A stretch of 64,000 nt of DNA from Aureimonas sp. AU20. Its GTDB lineage: Bacteria > Pseudomonadota > Alphaproteobacteria > Rhizobiales > Rhizobiaceae. The DNA lies in contig NZ_CP006367.1 of the NCBI RefSeq assembly GCF_001442755.1, positions 1,922,001 through 1,986,000 on the forward strand, given 5' to 3'. Shown here in pieces: positions 8,344 to 19,654 of the stretch; position 1 is the stretch's first letter, and every line of letters starts with the position of its first letter. The notes beneath the pieces were generated by a model that searched no databases, was not told the origin of the DNA, and saw nothing but the letters and a program-made list of their open reading frames with translations. A program made the position numbers and the translations under genes.

Positions 8344-10338
8344 ATGCGCTTCTCACCGAGCTTCCTGGACGAAATCCGGGCCCGAATTCCGATCTCCGAC
8401 GTCGTCGGCCGCCGCGTCACCTGGGACCGGCGAAAGACGCAGCCGTCGCGTGGCGATTATTGGGCCTGCTGCCCGTTCCATGGGGAGAAGTCGCCCTCGT
8501 TCCACTGCGAGGATTCCAAGGGCCGCTACCACTGCTTCGGCTGCGGCGTGTCGGGCGATCACTTCCGCTTTCTGACCGAACTCGAGGGCCTCAGCTTTCC
8601 CGAGGCGGTGGAGCGGCTGGCCGGCGAGGCGGGCGTGCCCATGCCCGCGCGCGACGCCGAGGCCGAGAAGCGCGAGGAAGGGCGCGGCGGGCTGATCGCC
8701 GCGATGAAGCTCGCCAGCGACTTCTTCCGCCAGACCCTGCAGGAAAGCGAGGGTGCCAAGGCGCGCGCCTACCTGCGCGATCGCGGCATGAACCCGGTGA
8801 CGCAGAAACTCTTCGGCGTGGGCTATGCGCCGGAAGGGCGCAACCGGCTGAAGGAGTTCCTCGCGGGCAAGGGCGTGGCGCGAGACGAGATCGAGGCGGC
8901 GGGCCTCGTCGTGTCGGGCGAGGGCATCGCGGTGTCCTACGACCGGTTCCGCGATCGCATCATGTTTCCCATTCTCGACGCGCGCGAGCAGCCCATCGCC
9001 TTCGGCGGCCGGGCCATGTCGTCGGATGTCTCGGCGAAATATCTGAACTCGCCGGAAACCGACATCTTTCACAAGGGCAACGTCCTCTACAATTTCGCCC
9101 AGGCCCGGCGCGCTTCGAAGGCGGCGGGAACGCTGGTGGTGGCCGAAGGCTATATGGACGTCATCGCGCTCCACCAGGCCGGTTTCGATCATGCCGTCGC
9201 CCCGCTCGGCACGGCGCTGACCGAGCGCCAGCTGGAGCTGCTCTGGCGCACGGTCGCCGAGCCCATCCTCTGCTTCGACGGCGACGCGGCGGGCGTGAAG
9301 GCCGCCAACCGCGCGGCGCAGATCGCCCTGCCTCTGCTCAAGCCCGGCCGCTCGCTGCGCTTCGCTCTTCTGCCCGAGGGCAAGGACCCCGACGATCTCC
9401 TGAAGGCGGACGGGGCGGATGCAATGCGCGCGGTGCTGGGCCGCGCCCGGCCGCTGGCCGACCTCCTTTGGATGCGTGAGACCGCCAGCGGCACGTTCGA
9501 CACACCCGAACGCCGCGCCGAGCTGGAGCAAAGGCTGAAGGGCCTCGTGCGCGGCATCGAGGACGAGAGCGTGCGCCGCCACTATCTCAGCGACATGGAC
9601 GGCCGCCTGCGCTCCTTCTTCGGGCCTCCGGCCGGCAACGGCTACAATCGTGGTGGCGGCGACTGGCAGGGGCGCAAGGGCGGGCAGGACCGGGGCGGCC
9701 GCTCGGGCATGGGAGGCGGGGGTGGCAACAATGGGCGCTCCGGCATGGGCGGAAGCGGCGGGCTCGGCGGCCGGCGCTCGGCCGTGTCCGAGCGGCTGAG
9801 CCGCAGCACGATGCTGCGCCCGCCCGGCGGGCAAGGCGCGTCGCTCCGCGAAATCTCCATCGTGATCGGCTTCATCAACCACCCGCTGCTGCTGCGCGAG
9901 GCCTTCGACTATCTCGCCGATCTGGAACTGCCCCCCGGCGATCTCGAACAGCTGCGCTCTGCGGTGATCGACGTCTATGCCGACGAGCTCTACCATTCGC
10001 GCGAGGAGCTTTTGGCCGCGATCGAGCGGCAAGGGCTTCTTCCCGTCTTCGACGCGTTCGAGATGCAGCTGCGGCTGGTGCGGCTCTGGTCGGTCTTGTC
10101 CAATGCCGCGCTGGAGGACGCGCGCGAAGCCGTCCGTCAGGCGCTTCACTTGCATCACAAATTTCGATCGCTACATAGGGAACTGAAGGCGGCCGAGCAG
10201 ACACTCGCCGTCGACGGCGACGAACTCGCTTACGCCCAGGTCGTTGAAATCAAGCGAGAGATCAACAATCTAGCGGGAACCGAGGCGCTGATCGACGGGT
10301 TTGGTGTTCTGTCCGGCCGACCCGCCAAGGGGATTTGA
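8344..10338 (+). CDS. dnaG: DNA primase
   Basis: A 664-residue primase that synthesises RNA primers at the replication fork. The zinc-binding domain has ligands C43, H46, C64 and C67 (CPFH...CFGC). The TOPRIM core contains VVAEGYMDVIALHQAG and LCFDGDAAG. A glycine-rich low-complexity linker of roughly 60 residues (RSGMGGGGGNNGRSGMGG region) separates the polymerase core from the C-terminal helicase-binding domain. The start MRFSPSFLDEIRARIPISDVVG is the family start, so the 12 codons upstream in frame were discarded. rpoD follows on the same strand. Confidence 0.97.
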   Translation: MRFSPSFLDEIRARIPISDVVGRRVTWDRRKTQPSRGDYWACCPFHGEKSPSFHCEDSKGRYHCFGCGVSGDHFRFLTELEGLSFPEAVERLAGEAGVPMPARDAEAEKREEGRGGLIAAMKLASDFFRQTLQESEGAKARAYLRDRGMNPVTQKLFGVGYAPEGRNRLKEFLAGKGVARDEIEAAGLVVSGEGIAVSYDRFRDRIMFPILDAREQPIAFGGRAMSSDVSAKYLNSPETDIFHKGNVLYNFAQARRASKAAGTLVVAEGYMDVIALHQAGFDHAVAPLGTALTERQLELLWRTVAEPILCFDGDAAGVKAANRAAQIALPLLKPGRSLRFALLPEGKDPDDLLKADGADAMRAVLGRARPLADLLWMRETASGTFDTPERRAELEQRLKGLVRGIEDESVRRHYLSDMDGRLRSFFGPPAGNGYNRGGGDWQGRKGGQDRGGRSGMGGGGGNNGRSGMGGSGGLGGRRSAVSERLSRSTMLRPPGGQGASLREISIVIGFINHPLLLREAFDYLADLELPPGDLEQLRSAVIDVYADELYHSREELLAAIERQGLLPVFDAFEMQLRLVRLWSVLSNAALEDAREAVRQALHLHHKFRSLHRELKAAEQTLAVDGDELAYAQVVEIKREINNLAGTEALIDGFGVLSGRPAKGI

Positions 10339-10389
10339 CGGTTCGTCCGGGGCGGGCGAAACGAGGCTCGTTTATGAAAACGGCCAAAA

Positions 10390-10411
10390 TTTGCCGCGAA
10401 AAGGCGGCAAA
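10390..10411. other. Hairpin in the dnaG-rpoD spacer
   Basis: A perfect 8-bp dyad TTTGCCGC-GAAAAG-GCGGCAAA lies in the 284-bp spacer between dnaG and rpoD. No T-run follows, so it is a weak terminator at best. A TTGACT at 10415-10420 just downstream could be a -35 element for rpoD, but the matching -10 is poor. Confidence 0.35.
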
Positions 10412-10622
10412 GCCTTGACTCGGCGGATCGAAAGCACAAACACCGCTCGGATGTGTCGGACGTAGTGCTGCAATGACGGCCGCCCTTTCGGACGGCGGAT
10501 GCGAAAGAGGTCGGCGATCGCTTCAACCTGCTCATGGTTAAGCGATTCTTTACGGCAGGGCGTTTATGAGCGGGGAGCGCGATTCCTCTCTCATCGACCG
10601 CGCGAATTGGAGATGAATGCGC

Positions 10623-12605
<1,983 letters not shown>

Positions 12606-12632
12606 GCCTGTCGTATCCCATCGCATCGAACA

Positions 12633-12656
12633 AAGGCGCCTCAGGGCGCCTTTTTT
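12633..12656 (+). terminator. Rho-independent terminator of rpoD
   Basis: AAGGCGCC-TCAG-GGCGCCTT stem followed by a run of six T, 28 bp after the rpoD stop. Confidence 0.85.
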
Positions 12657-12670
12657 CATATCAGATCGTC

Positions 12671-13129
12671 TTATGAGGACGAAGCGAGGCGAGACCTTGC
12701 GGCTGCGGCCGGCAAGCGCTCGCGCGCCTGGGCGGTGCGATGCGAGAGAATGGCCATGACCATGAGTGCGCCGATCACGGTCACATGCTCGGTCGCGGTA
12801 TGGAAATGCTCCAGCGCCGGCTCGCCCTCCATGGCCCAAAATCGATGCACGAGCAGGATCGTCAGGCCGGTATAGGTGGCGAGCGCGCCCGTGCCGAGCC
12901 AGGCCGCGCGATCGAGGATTACCAGCGCGGAGCCGATCAGCAGTGTCGCGATGCTTAGGAGCACGAGCGGCGCGGCGGGCTCGATGCCGAAAGCCTGGAA
13001 CTCCCCGACGGCGGCGCGAAAGCCTAGAAGCTGCCCCAACCCGGCGCCCCAGAAGACGAAGGTCAGGACGACGCGCGAGACGAGAAGGAAGCGCCTCGAT
13101 TCCAGAAGGCGCGCTAGAAAGGGTGGCAT
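12671..13129 (-). CDS. DoxX-like integral membrane protein
   Basis: A 152-residue protein with four predicted membrane segments (VVLTFVFWGAGLGQLLGF, APLVLLSIATLLIGSALVI, LATYTGLTILLVHRFW, TVIGALMVMAILSH). The pattern GLGQLLGFRAAVGEFQAFGI and the His-Arg-Phe-Trp motif resemble DoxX/DoxD-like proteins. Function is unknown; members are often linked to redox or thiosulfate metabolism, but nothing here specifies a substrate. It is convergent with rpoD. Confidence 0.7.
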   Translation of the reverse strand: MPPFLARLLESRRFLLVSRVVLTFVFWGAGLGQLLGFRAAVGEFQAFGIEPAAPLVLLSIATLLIGSALVILDRAAWLGTGALATYTGLTILLVHRFWAMEGEPALEHFHTATEHVTVIGALMVMAILSHRTAQARERLPAAAARSRLASSS

Positions 13130-13339
13130 GGCGTTTCTCCCGAACGGATGCCGCCATCAGGCCGCTCTCTTCATTCTCTGTCCAGCCGCGTTTTTCCCCA
13201 CAATCCCGCGCCTGCGTTGAGCGAATCCGCGCGTCGATGAACCGAAGATGAACGAGGTCTTCCTCCCGCGTTCAGGCGCCGGGCTGCAACCTGGGGATCA
13301 AGGCCCTCTCGGTGGCCTCCCGATTCTCAGGAGATTTCC

Positions 13340-13723
13340 ATGACGTTTCGTCCCGTTCGATCCGTGCTTCTCGGTCTGGCGCTTGCCGGCGGTCTCTGGG
13401 CTCCCTCGCAGGCCGCGCCGTTCGAAGCGCCGGCCACGGTGCAGACGGTCCAGTATCGCGGCGATGGCCCCTATGGCTGGCACGAGCGGCGGGGCCGCGA
13501 CGAACGCTGGCATGATCGTCGCGGCTGGCGCGAGGACCGCCATGGCCGGCGTGACGGCATCTGCCGCCCGGGCTTGGCGCTCGAAAAGGCCGCTCGAATG
13601 GGCGTGCGACGCGGCGACATCGTGCGCGTCACGCCGCGCAGCGTGACGGTCGCCGGGTTCCGGCGCGGCCATCCGATCGCGGTGCGCTTCGCGCAGGTGC
13701 GCGGTTGCCCTGTGATCGGATAA
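13340..13723 (+). CDS. Small secreted basic protein, unknown function
   Basis: A 127-residue protein with a signal peptide (MTFRPVRSVLLGLALAGGLWAPSQAA, cleavage after about residue 26). The mature part begins with a segment rich in Arg, His, Trp and Asp (WHERRGRDERWHDRRGWRED) and ends with a more ordered domain having LALEKAARMGVRRGDIVRVTPRSVTVAG and two cysteines. It resembles short periplasmic proteins common in Rhizobiales, which have no assigned function. A terminator follows directly. Confidence 0.65.
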   Translation: MTFRPVRSVLLGLALAGGLWAPSQAAPFEAPATVQTVQYRGDGPYGWHERRGRDERWHDRRGWREDRHGRRDGICRPGLALEKAARMGVRRGDIVRVTPRSVTVAGFRRGHPIAVRFAQVRGCPVIG

Positions 13724-13763
13724 GCGAAGCCTGCGACGGTTCGTCGGGCATAGGCTGAAAGAG

Positions 13764-13798
13764 AAAAGGGGAAAGCCGAAATCCGGCTTTCCCCTTTT
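13764..13798. terminator. Bidirectional terminator
   Basis: A perfect 15-bp stem (AAAAGGGGAAAGCCG with CGGCTTTCCCCTTTT) with a 5-nt loop. A-run and T-run lie on opposite sides, so it can end both the secreted-protein gene and the convergent SIMPL gene. Confidence 0.8.
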
Positions 13799-13924
13799 TC
13801 GTGTTTGGAACGTGGGACGATTGCCTGCGGGTGGAGGACGGCCGGGAGATTGTCTCCCCTCGCGACGAAGCGAGCGGGAAGAAAGCCCGGCCAGCCGACC
13901 CCTGCAGATTTTGCCTTGGGCTTC

Positions 13925-14680
13925 TTAGTCCGCCATTTCGTAGACGATCCGCACCTCGGCGCGCACCGCGTTTTCACCGGTTTCGACGGCCATGCTGTCG
14001 CTTCTCGCGGATGCGGCCATCTTCATTTCCATGAGCGGGACGGGGGGCATGGGCTCGGCCCGCGCGGCGCCGTCCTGGATCACCAGGACCCGGCCGAGCT
14101 TCTGGCCGGAGGCGTCCGCCAGCGTTTCGGCCCGCGCCCGCGCGTCGGCCACGGCGAGGCGGCGCGCTTCCTTCGACACGTCGGCCGGGTCGGCGATCTC
14201 GAAACGGATCGATCCGCCCTCGTTGACGCCGAGCTTCACGGCGCGATCCATGATCTCGCCGAGCTTCGAAAGGTCGCGCACCTTCACCGACAGCGTGTTG
14301 CGCACCTCGTATCCGACGATCTTGGGCGGGGACTGCTGGCCGTCCTGCCGGTTGTCAGTCTGATACTGCGGCGAGATCTGGAAGCCGGCGGTCTGAAGAT
14401 CGCGCTTTTCCACTCCGAACTCCGCCATGGCCGTCGCCACGGCGCCGACCGCTTCGCTGGCCTGTTTCGTTGCCTCGGCGGCGGTGGGCGCGTCGCGTAG
14501 GACGGTGAGCTGCGTCACGGCCAGATCAGGCGCGCGAAACGCCGTACCCTCGCCGCCGACTTCGATCCGGGCGGGTGGGCGGGGCGGGGCGCCGGCCGGC
14601 TCCTGCGCGAGGGCCGGTGCGGAGGCCGAGACGGCAAGGGCCAGAGCGAGGGGAGCGAGCGAAAGACGGATCGGAACCAA
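13925..14680 (-). CDS. SIMPL (DUF541) periplasmic protein
   Basis: A 251-residue protein with a signal peptide ending around APALAQ (residue 26). The body matches the SIMPL/DUF541 family: IEVGGEGTAFRAPDLAVTQLTV, LQTAGFQISPQY, VGYEVRNTLSVKVRDLSKLGEIMDRAV and AVADARARAETLADASGQKLG. Family members (for example the E. coli oxidative stress protein YggE and rhizobial Omp28-like proteins) are periplasmic or outer-membrane associated. The molecular function is not established. Confidence 0.85.
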   Translation of the reverse strand: MVPIRLSLAPLALALAVSASAPALAQEPAGAPPRPPARIEVGGEGTAFRAPDLAVTQLTVLRDAPTAAEATKQASEAVGAVATAMAEFGVEKRDLQTAGFQISPQYQTDNRQDGQQSPPKIVGYEVRNTLSVKVRDLSKLGEIMDRAVKLGVNEGGSIRFEIADPADVSKEARRLAVADARARAETLADASGQKLGRVLVIQDGAARAEPMPPVPLMEMKMAASARSDSMAVETGENAVRAEVRIVYEMAD

Positions 14681-14940
14681 GGCGACATCTCCATGCGAAT
14701 CGGAGCCCGAACCCTGTCACGCGAATGCGGCGCAAAACCGTTGGATAGGGTTTTGGCTGCCGGAGGCGCTGCCGAGGAGAGGGGAGGCAAACCGGGCGAC
14801 GCCGGAATTAAGGCGCGCGCATTCTCCAAAACCGCTTGGGATGGGGAGATTATTCCCTGAATTCCGGCGCTCGTCGGCCTATCTCGGGAACGAACGGTCG
14901 AAGCGCGGGCTTCGATGTGACGGATGATAGGAAGCTTCTC

Positions 14941-15702
14941 ATGAAACGCATGCTCATTCTCGCGGCGCTCGCAGTCTCGCTCGCCAGCGGCGCCTCGGCC
15001 GGAAGCCTGAAGCAGATCGAGGCGGCGAAGACGCTGCGGATCGGCACCGAAGGCACCTACGCGCCCTTCACCTTCCACAACGCGTCCGGCGCGCTGGTCG
15101 GCTTCGATGTCGAGATCGGCCCCGAGGTCGCCAAGCGTCTCGGCGTCGAGCCGGTCTTCGTGGAAGGCAAGTGGGACGGGCTGATCGCGGGCCTTGCCGC
15201 CGACCGCTACGACGCGGTCATCAATCAGGTCGGCATCACGGAGGAGCGCAAGGCACGCTTCGATTTCTCCGACCCCTATATCGTTTCCAAGGCCGTGCTG
15301 ATCGTCAAGCAGGATGACGACGCGATCAAGGGCTTCGCCGATCTCAAGGGCAAGCGGGCGGCGCAGTCCCTGACCTCGAACTACGGCAAGCTGGCGGAAG
15401 GCGCGGGCGCCACGCTGGTCGGCACGGACGGGTTCGACCAGTCCATCCAGCTCGTGCTGACCGGCCGGGCGGACGCCACGATCAACGACAATCTCTCCTT
15501 CCTCGACTTCAAGAAGCAGAAGCCCGACGCGCCGGTGAAGATCGCCGCCACGCAGGACGAGGCTGCGGCCTCCGGCATCATCGTGCAGAAGAACAATCCC
15601 GAGCTCGTCGCGGCGGTGAACAAGGCGCTGGCCGGGATGAAGTCCGACGGCACCTATGAGAAGATCTCGCAGACCTATTTCGGCGCCGACGTTTCGCGCT
15701 GA
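14941..15702 (+). CDS. Polar amino-acid ABC transporter substrate-binding protein
   Basis: A 253-residue periplasmic binding protein with a signal peptide (MKRMLILAALAVSLASGASA). The SBP family 3 signature is present: LRIGTEGTYAPFTFHNASG, then LVGFDVEIGPEVAKRLG, WDGLIAGLAADRYDAVINQVGIT and ISQTYFGADVSR at the end. It resembles cystine or general polar amino-acid binders. ATG at 14941 has GGAAG upstream. It is the first gene of a binding protein, permease, ATPase operon. The exact ligand cannot be decided from sequence. Confidence 0.9.
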   Translation: MKRMLILAALAVSLASGASAGSLKQIEAAKTLRIGTEGTYAPFTFHNASGALVGFDVEIGPEVAKRLGVEPVFVEGKWDGLIAGLAADRYDAVINQVGITEERKARFDFSDPYIVSKAVLIVKQDDDAIKGFADLKGKRAAQSLTSNYGKLAEGAGATLVGTDGFDQSIQLVLTGRADATINDNLSFLDFKKQKPDAPVKIAATQDEAAASGIIVQKNNPELVAAVNKALAGMKSDGTYEKISQTYFGADVSR

Positions 15703-15772
15703 CCGGACGCGTCGGAACCAACGGGGAAGGCGGTTTCGTCCGGCTTCCCCCCCTCACGGGATTTGAGAGACC

Positions 15773-16453
15773 TTGCCCCCTTTCCTGCAGCTCATGCTCG
15801 ACTCGCTCTGGCCGCTTCTTATCGGCGGGCTGCGCTTCACCCTGCCGCTGGCGATCCTGTCCTTCGCCTTCGGCCTTTCGCTCGGGTTCCTGACGGCGGT
15901 CGTGCGCCTTTTCGCGCCGGCGCCGCTCGCGGCCCTCGCGCGCTTCTATGTCTGGTTCATCCGGGGCACGCCGCTTCTCGTCCAGCTTTTCGTCATCTTC
16001 TACGGCCTGCCGAGCGCCGGCATCCTGATCGACGCTTTTCCGGCGGCGCTGATCGGATTCTCCTTGAGCGTCGGCGCCTATACGTCGGAGATCATTCGCG
16101 CCGCCCTGTCCTCCATCCCCAAGGGGCAATGGGAGGCGGCCTATGCGATCGGCATGACGCGCGGTCAGGCTCTGCGGCGCACCGTGGTGCCTCAGGCGGT
16201 GCGCGTGGCGCTGCCGCCCTTGTCGAACTCCTTCATCTCGCTGGTGAAGGACACCTCGCTTGCCGCCGCGATCACGGTGCCCGAACTCTTCCAACAGGCG
16301 CAGCGCATCGTCGCCGTCACCTACGAACCCCTGATCCTCTATATCGAGGCGGCCTTGATCTATCTCGCATTCTCCTCGGTCCTCTCCGCCTTGCAAGGCC
16401 GCCTGGAGCAGCGCTACGGCCGGCATGGCGGCTTCGGGGAGGGACGGGCATGA
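15773..16453 (+). CDS. Polar amino-acid ABC transporter permease
   Basis: A 226-residue inner-membrane permease of the HisMQ/GlnP type. FYVWFIRGTPLLVQLFVIFYGLP is the family signature, and the EAA loop reads WEAAYAIGMTRGQALRRTVVPQAVRVALPP, the contact to the ATPase. The likely start is TTG at 15773 after GAGAGA; an in-frame ATG lies at 15794. The stop overlaps the ATPase start by 4 bp (ATGA), showing translational coupling. Confidence 0.9.
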   Translation: MPPFLQLMLDSLWPLLIGGLRFTLPLAILSFAFGLSLGFLTAVVRLFAPAPLAALARFYVWFIRGTPLLVQLFVIFYGLPSAGILIDAFPAALIGFSLSVGAYTSEIIRAALSSIPKGQWEAAYAIGMTRGQALRRTVVPQAVRVALPPLSNSFISLVKDTSLAAAITVPELFQQAQRIVAVTYEPLILYIEAALIYLAFSSVLSALQGRLEQRYGRHGGFGEGRA

Positions 16454-17193
16454 TCCGCCTCAGCGAGATCGAGAAGAGCTTCTCCGGCAATCCGGTGCTG
16501 AAGAAGGTCAGCCTCGATGTGGCGTCCGGCAAGGTTACGGCGTTGATCGGCCCCTCCGGCAGCGGCAAGAGCACGCTTCTGCGCTGCGTGAACCTGCTCG
16601 AAATTCCGGACGCCGGCCGGCTCGACCTAGACGGTCTGTCGCTGACCTTCGGCAAGGCCAGGCTCGGGCGAAACGACGTGCTCGCCGTGCGCCGCCAAAC
16701 CGGCATGGTGTTCCAGAGCTTTCAACTCTTCCCGCACCGGACCGCGCTCGGCAATGTGATGGAAGGCCTGATCGTCGTTCTCAAATGGCCGGCGGAGCGA
16801 GCGCGCGCCCGAGCGTTGGAACTCCTCGAAAAGGTGGGTCTCGCCGACAAGGCCGACGCCTATCCCGCGACGCTTTCGGGCGGGCAACAGCAGCGCGTGG
16901 CGATCGCTCGCGCACTCGCAGCCTCCCCCAAGCTCCTGCTTTGCGACGAGCCGACCTCGGCGCTCGACCCGGAACTCGCCGCCGAAGTGGTGGATGCGCT
17001 GGGTGCCCTGGCACGCGAGGGCACGACCATGCTGATCGCCACGCATGATCTTCGCCTCGCCAACCGCATGGCCCATCACGTCGCCTTTCTGCAGGACGGG
17101 GTGGTGGTGGAGGAAGGAAATCCCGACCGCCTGTTCCGTCAGCCGACAGACCCCCGTACGATCCGCTTCGTGCGCACCTTGGCTGGCACCTGA
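16450..17193 (+). CDS. Polar amino-acid ABC transporter ATPase
   Basis: A 247-residue ATPase. Walker A is GPSGSGKST, the Q-loop lies in MVFQSFQLFPH, the signature is LSGGQQQRVAIARAL, Walker B is LLLCDEPTSALDPE and the switch histidine is in IATHDL. The HRTALGNVMEGL segment is typical of amino-acid importers. It forms the energising subunit for the two genes upstream. No terminator is obvious downstream. Confidence 0.93.
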   Translation: MIRLSEIEKSFSGNPVLKKVSLDVASGKVTALIGPSGSGKSTLLRCVNLLEIPDAGRLDLDGLSLTFGKARLGRNDVLAVRRQTGMVFQSFQLFPHRTALGNVMEGLIVVLKWPAERARARALELLEKVGLADKADAYPATLSGGQQQRVAIARALAASPKLLLCDEPTSALDPELAAEVVDALGALAREGTTMLIATHDLRLANRMAHHVAFLQDGVVVEEGNPDRLFRQPTDPRTIRFVRTLAGT

Positions 17194-17441
17194 AGCTCGG
17201 CGCTTCGCCTTGACGACGAGATGGGTTGGGGGAGACTCCGCGTTGGGGTGGGTATCTGTTCGATCCCCGCCGACGCTCAGGCTTCAGAAGTTGGAAGACC
17301 TCAAGTTGGCTGGTCGGGTTTTCTTCTCGCCGAGCTGAAAGGACGGACCCGATCGATTGGACCGTTCGACGTAACCCCAGCGTAATGGCCCTTTGATAGA
17401 GAGAGAACCGATGGGATAGCCCCGTCGGGATCTCACCCTTG

Positions 17442-18617
17442 ATGAACTCGCCTCATACGCCCGCGCTGGAAGCCGAGTTCGCTCGGCTCAATCATCTGCG
17501 CTTTTCGCCGGCGATCGAGGCGCGCTTCGAGACCGACGAACAGGAACAGCGGTTGCGCTCGTCCAGGCTTACGGTCCTGGTGGCGGTGGCCGTCTACGAC
17601 GCCTTTCTGGTCGCGGACTGGCAGATCATGTCGGACATGGTCGGATGGCTGGCCTTGATGCGCCTCGGCATCTTCACCCCGCTCGCCCTTCTCGTCTTCT
17701 GGATGCTGCCTCGCATGTCCAAAAGCTGGCAGATCGACGCGATGACGATCGGCTGCACCGTCCTCGCCGTTCTTTTTCCAACGACCGCGATGGTGTTCAG
17801 CCATTCCCCCTATGTGCTGATCTACCAGTTCGGGAGCATGGTCACGATCACCTACTTCACGCTCGTGCAGAGGGTGCGGTTCCGAATGGCCGTCATCGGC
17901 CTCGTTGCGTCGCTGACGGTCCAATTCTGGTGCGTGGCACTCCGGCCGGAAATCGACGCAGCCTCCTATCAGTTCGTGGTCAGCTTCTACCTGTCCGGGG
18001 CGGCTCTCTTGCTGATGGGCTCCTTCGTTCTGGAGCGGACCGAGCGCCACGGGTTTCTGGAGCGCCTGCGCAGCGAATTGCTGATCGAGCATATCGAGCG
18101 AACGGCGCGGACGGACATGCTGACGGGCTTGTCGAATCGGCACCATCTCGCCGCCGTGGGTAAGACGTTCGCGGACGGACACGAGAGCCAGCCCATTGCC
18201 GCGCTGATGATCGATATCGACCACTTCAAGCGGTTCAACGATACGCAGGGGCATCTCGCCGGCGACCGATGCATTCGCGCCGTCGCCGATCTGATCCGCC
18301 AGGAACTGGAGCGCGCGGGTGAGAGCGAGGCTGATCGGAGCGTCGCCTTCCGCTTCGGTGGCGAGGAGTTTCTAATTCTTCTTCCTGGATCGAATGAGCG
18401 ACGCGCCGCCGTGCTCGGCGAGGCAATTCGCCGTCGCTTGGAGGCGGCTCGAATTCCCCATCCCGCCATGGGCGTCGGCGCGTGGGTCACGGCCTCGCTG
18501 GGCGTCGCCGCCTGCCAACAAGGCGAATTCTCGCTCGACGCCTTGGTCGGCGCGGCCGACGCCGCCCTCTATCACGCCAAGCGCGACGGACGAAACTGCC
18601 TCGCCATGACCGCCTGA
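17442..18617 (+). CDS. Membrane diguanylate cyclase (GGDEF)
   Basis: A 391-residue protein with about six membrane segments in residues 45-205 and a cytoplasmic C-terminal GGDEF domain. DMLTGLSNRHHL, MIDIDHFKRFNDTQGHLAGDR and FGGEEFLILLP are the expected GGDEF motifs, and GGEEF is an active variant. No RxxD inhibitory site precedes the active site. It should synthesise cyclic di-GMP, with the membrane domain as sensor. The ATG at 17442 follows an in-frame TTG. A spacer of about 250 bp upstream carries no recognised gene. Confidence 0.9.
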   Translation: MNSPHTPALEAEFARLNHLRFSPAIEARFETDEQEQRLRSSRLTVLVAVAVYDAFLVADWQIMSDMVGWLALMRLGIFTPLALLVFWMLPRMSKSWQIDAMTIGCTVLAVLFPTTAMVFSHSPYVLIYQFGSMVTITYFTLVQRVRFRMAVIGLVASLTVQFWCVALRPEIDAASYQFVVSFYLSGAALLLMGSFVLERTERHGFLERLRSELLIEHIERTARTDMLTGLSNRHHLAAVGKTFADGHESQPIAALMIDIDHFKRFNDTQGHLAGDRCIRAVADLIRQELERAGESEADRSVAFRFGGEEFLILLPGSNERRAAVLGEAIRRRLEAARIPHPAMGVGAWVTASLGVAACQQGEFSLDALVGAADAALYHAKRDGRNCLAMTA

Positions 18618-18644
18618 GCCGATCTTCACGACTGTTGGGTGAGC

Positions 18645-19654
18645 TAGAGCATTTTCCGGCCGGGTAGAGTCTTGGCGTCATTCGTGATTCCCTTCGTCGT
18701 TCGGAAGGGACGGGTGGATGGCGAGAGCTTTGTCTATCGATCTTCGGCACCGGGTTCTGAGGGCGATGCGCGAGGGCGCCTCGACCCATGCGGCGGCCGA
18801 GCGGTTCGGGATCGCGATTGCCACTGCGGTGCGCTGGCGCTCGAAGGATCGGGCGGGCCGTAGCGATCCCTTGCCGATGGGTGGGGATCGTCGCTCCGGG
18901 CGCATCGAGGCTGAGGCTCAGCTCCTTCAAAGCCTGGTCAATTTCAGGGACGACATTACGCTACACGAGATGCAGCGCCGCCTGGCCGACGAGCGCGGGC
19001 TGAACGTCGGGATGCGCACGCTCTGGCGCTTCCCCGACCGCCATGGGACGAAGTGGAAAAAAGGCAGCGCACGCAAGCGAGCAGAAGCGCCCGGACCTAT
19101 TAAGCGGCGTCAGGCTTGGTTCGAAGTACAGCTCGATCTCGTCCCGCCAAGCTCGTCTTCATCGATGGTGAGAGAGACCCGTGGCTCTCGAACGGCCTGT
19201 CGACGAAAATGGCGCGACGCCACGGCCGAGCCCCACGAGGTGAGCGGTGCCGGTCCGGCGTGCGCATGGCCACTGGAAGACAACCACCCTTACAAGCGCT
19301 CTACGCCTGACGCGCATGACCGCGTCCATGATGCCTCGATGGTCCGATGAACGGCGTCGCGTTCCGGGCTAATGTCAGCCAAGTGCTGGTGCCCACACTC
19401 TCGCCTGACGATATCGTCGTGATGGACAACCTTCCTGCCCACAAGGCCGAGGGCGTACGGACGGCCATCGAAGCAGCCAGCGCGTCGAGATGGCCTTCTC
19501 CAAGCTTGAAGCCTTCATGCGCGCCAAGGTCGAGCGAACGGTCGAGGCGCTCTGGAAAGCCGTCGGCACGCTCATCCCGCTCTTCCAGACTGCCGAATGC
19601 GCCAACTACTTCAAAGCCGCAGGCTGCAACGCAGACTGATCGGAAAACGCTCGA
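18645..19654. mobile_element. Decayed IS630-family insertion sequence
   Basis: Imperfect terminal inverted repeats bound the element: GAGCATTTTCCGG at 18647 and, as the reverse complement at the other end (19640-19652), GAGCGTTTTCCGA. TA precedes the left end, the usual IS630 target; the right flank is GA, so the duplication is lost or mutated. The length between ends, about 1 kb, fits IS630. The transposase inside is broken. Confidence 0.75.
18718..19639 (+). pseudogene. IS630-family transposase remnant
   Basis: The N-terminal part (18718 to about 19125) is intact, with MARALSIDLRHRVLRAM and an HTH. The reading then shifts frame: LVFIDGERDPWLS (mutated first catalytic Asp segment), MARRHGRAPRGERCRSG, and, after stops, NGVAFRANVSQVLVPTLSPDDIVVMDNLPAHKAEGVR with the second Asp. 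About 15-20 residues of the YLPPYSPDFNP region are deleted before a fragment EMAFSKLEAFMRAKVERTVEALW and CANYFKAAG. At least two frameshifts and one deletion show the copy cannot encode an active transposase. Confidence 0.85.
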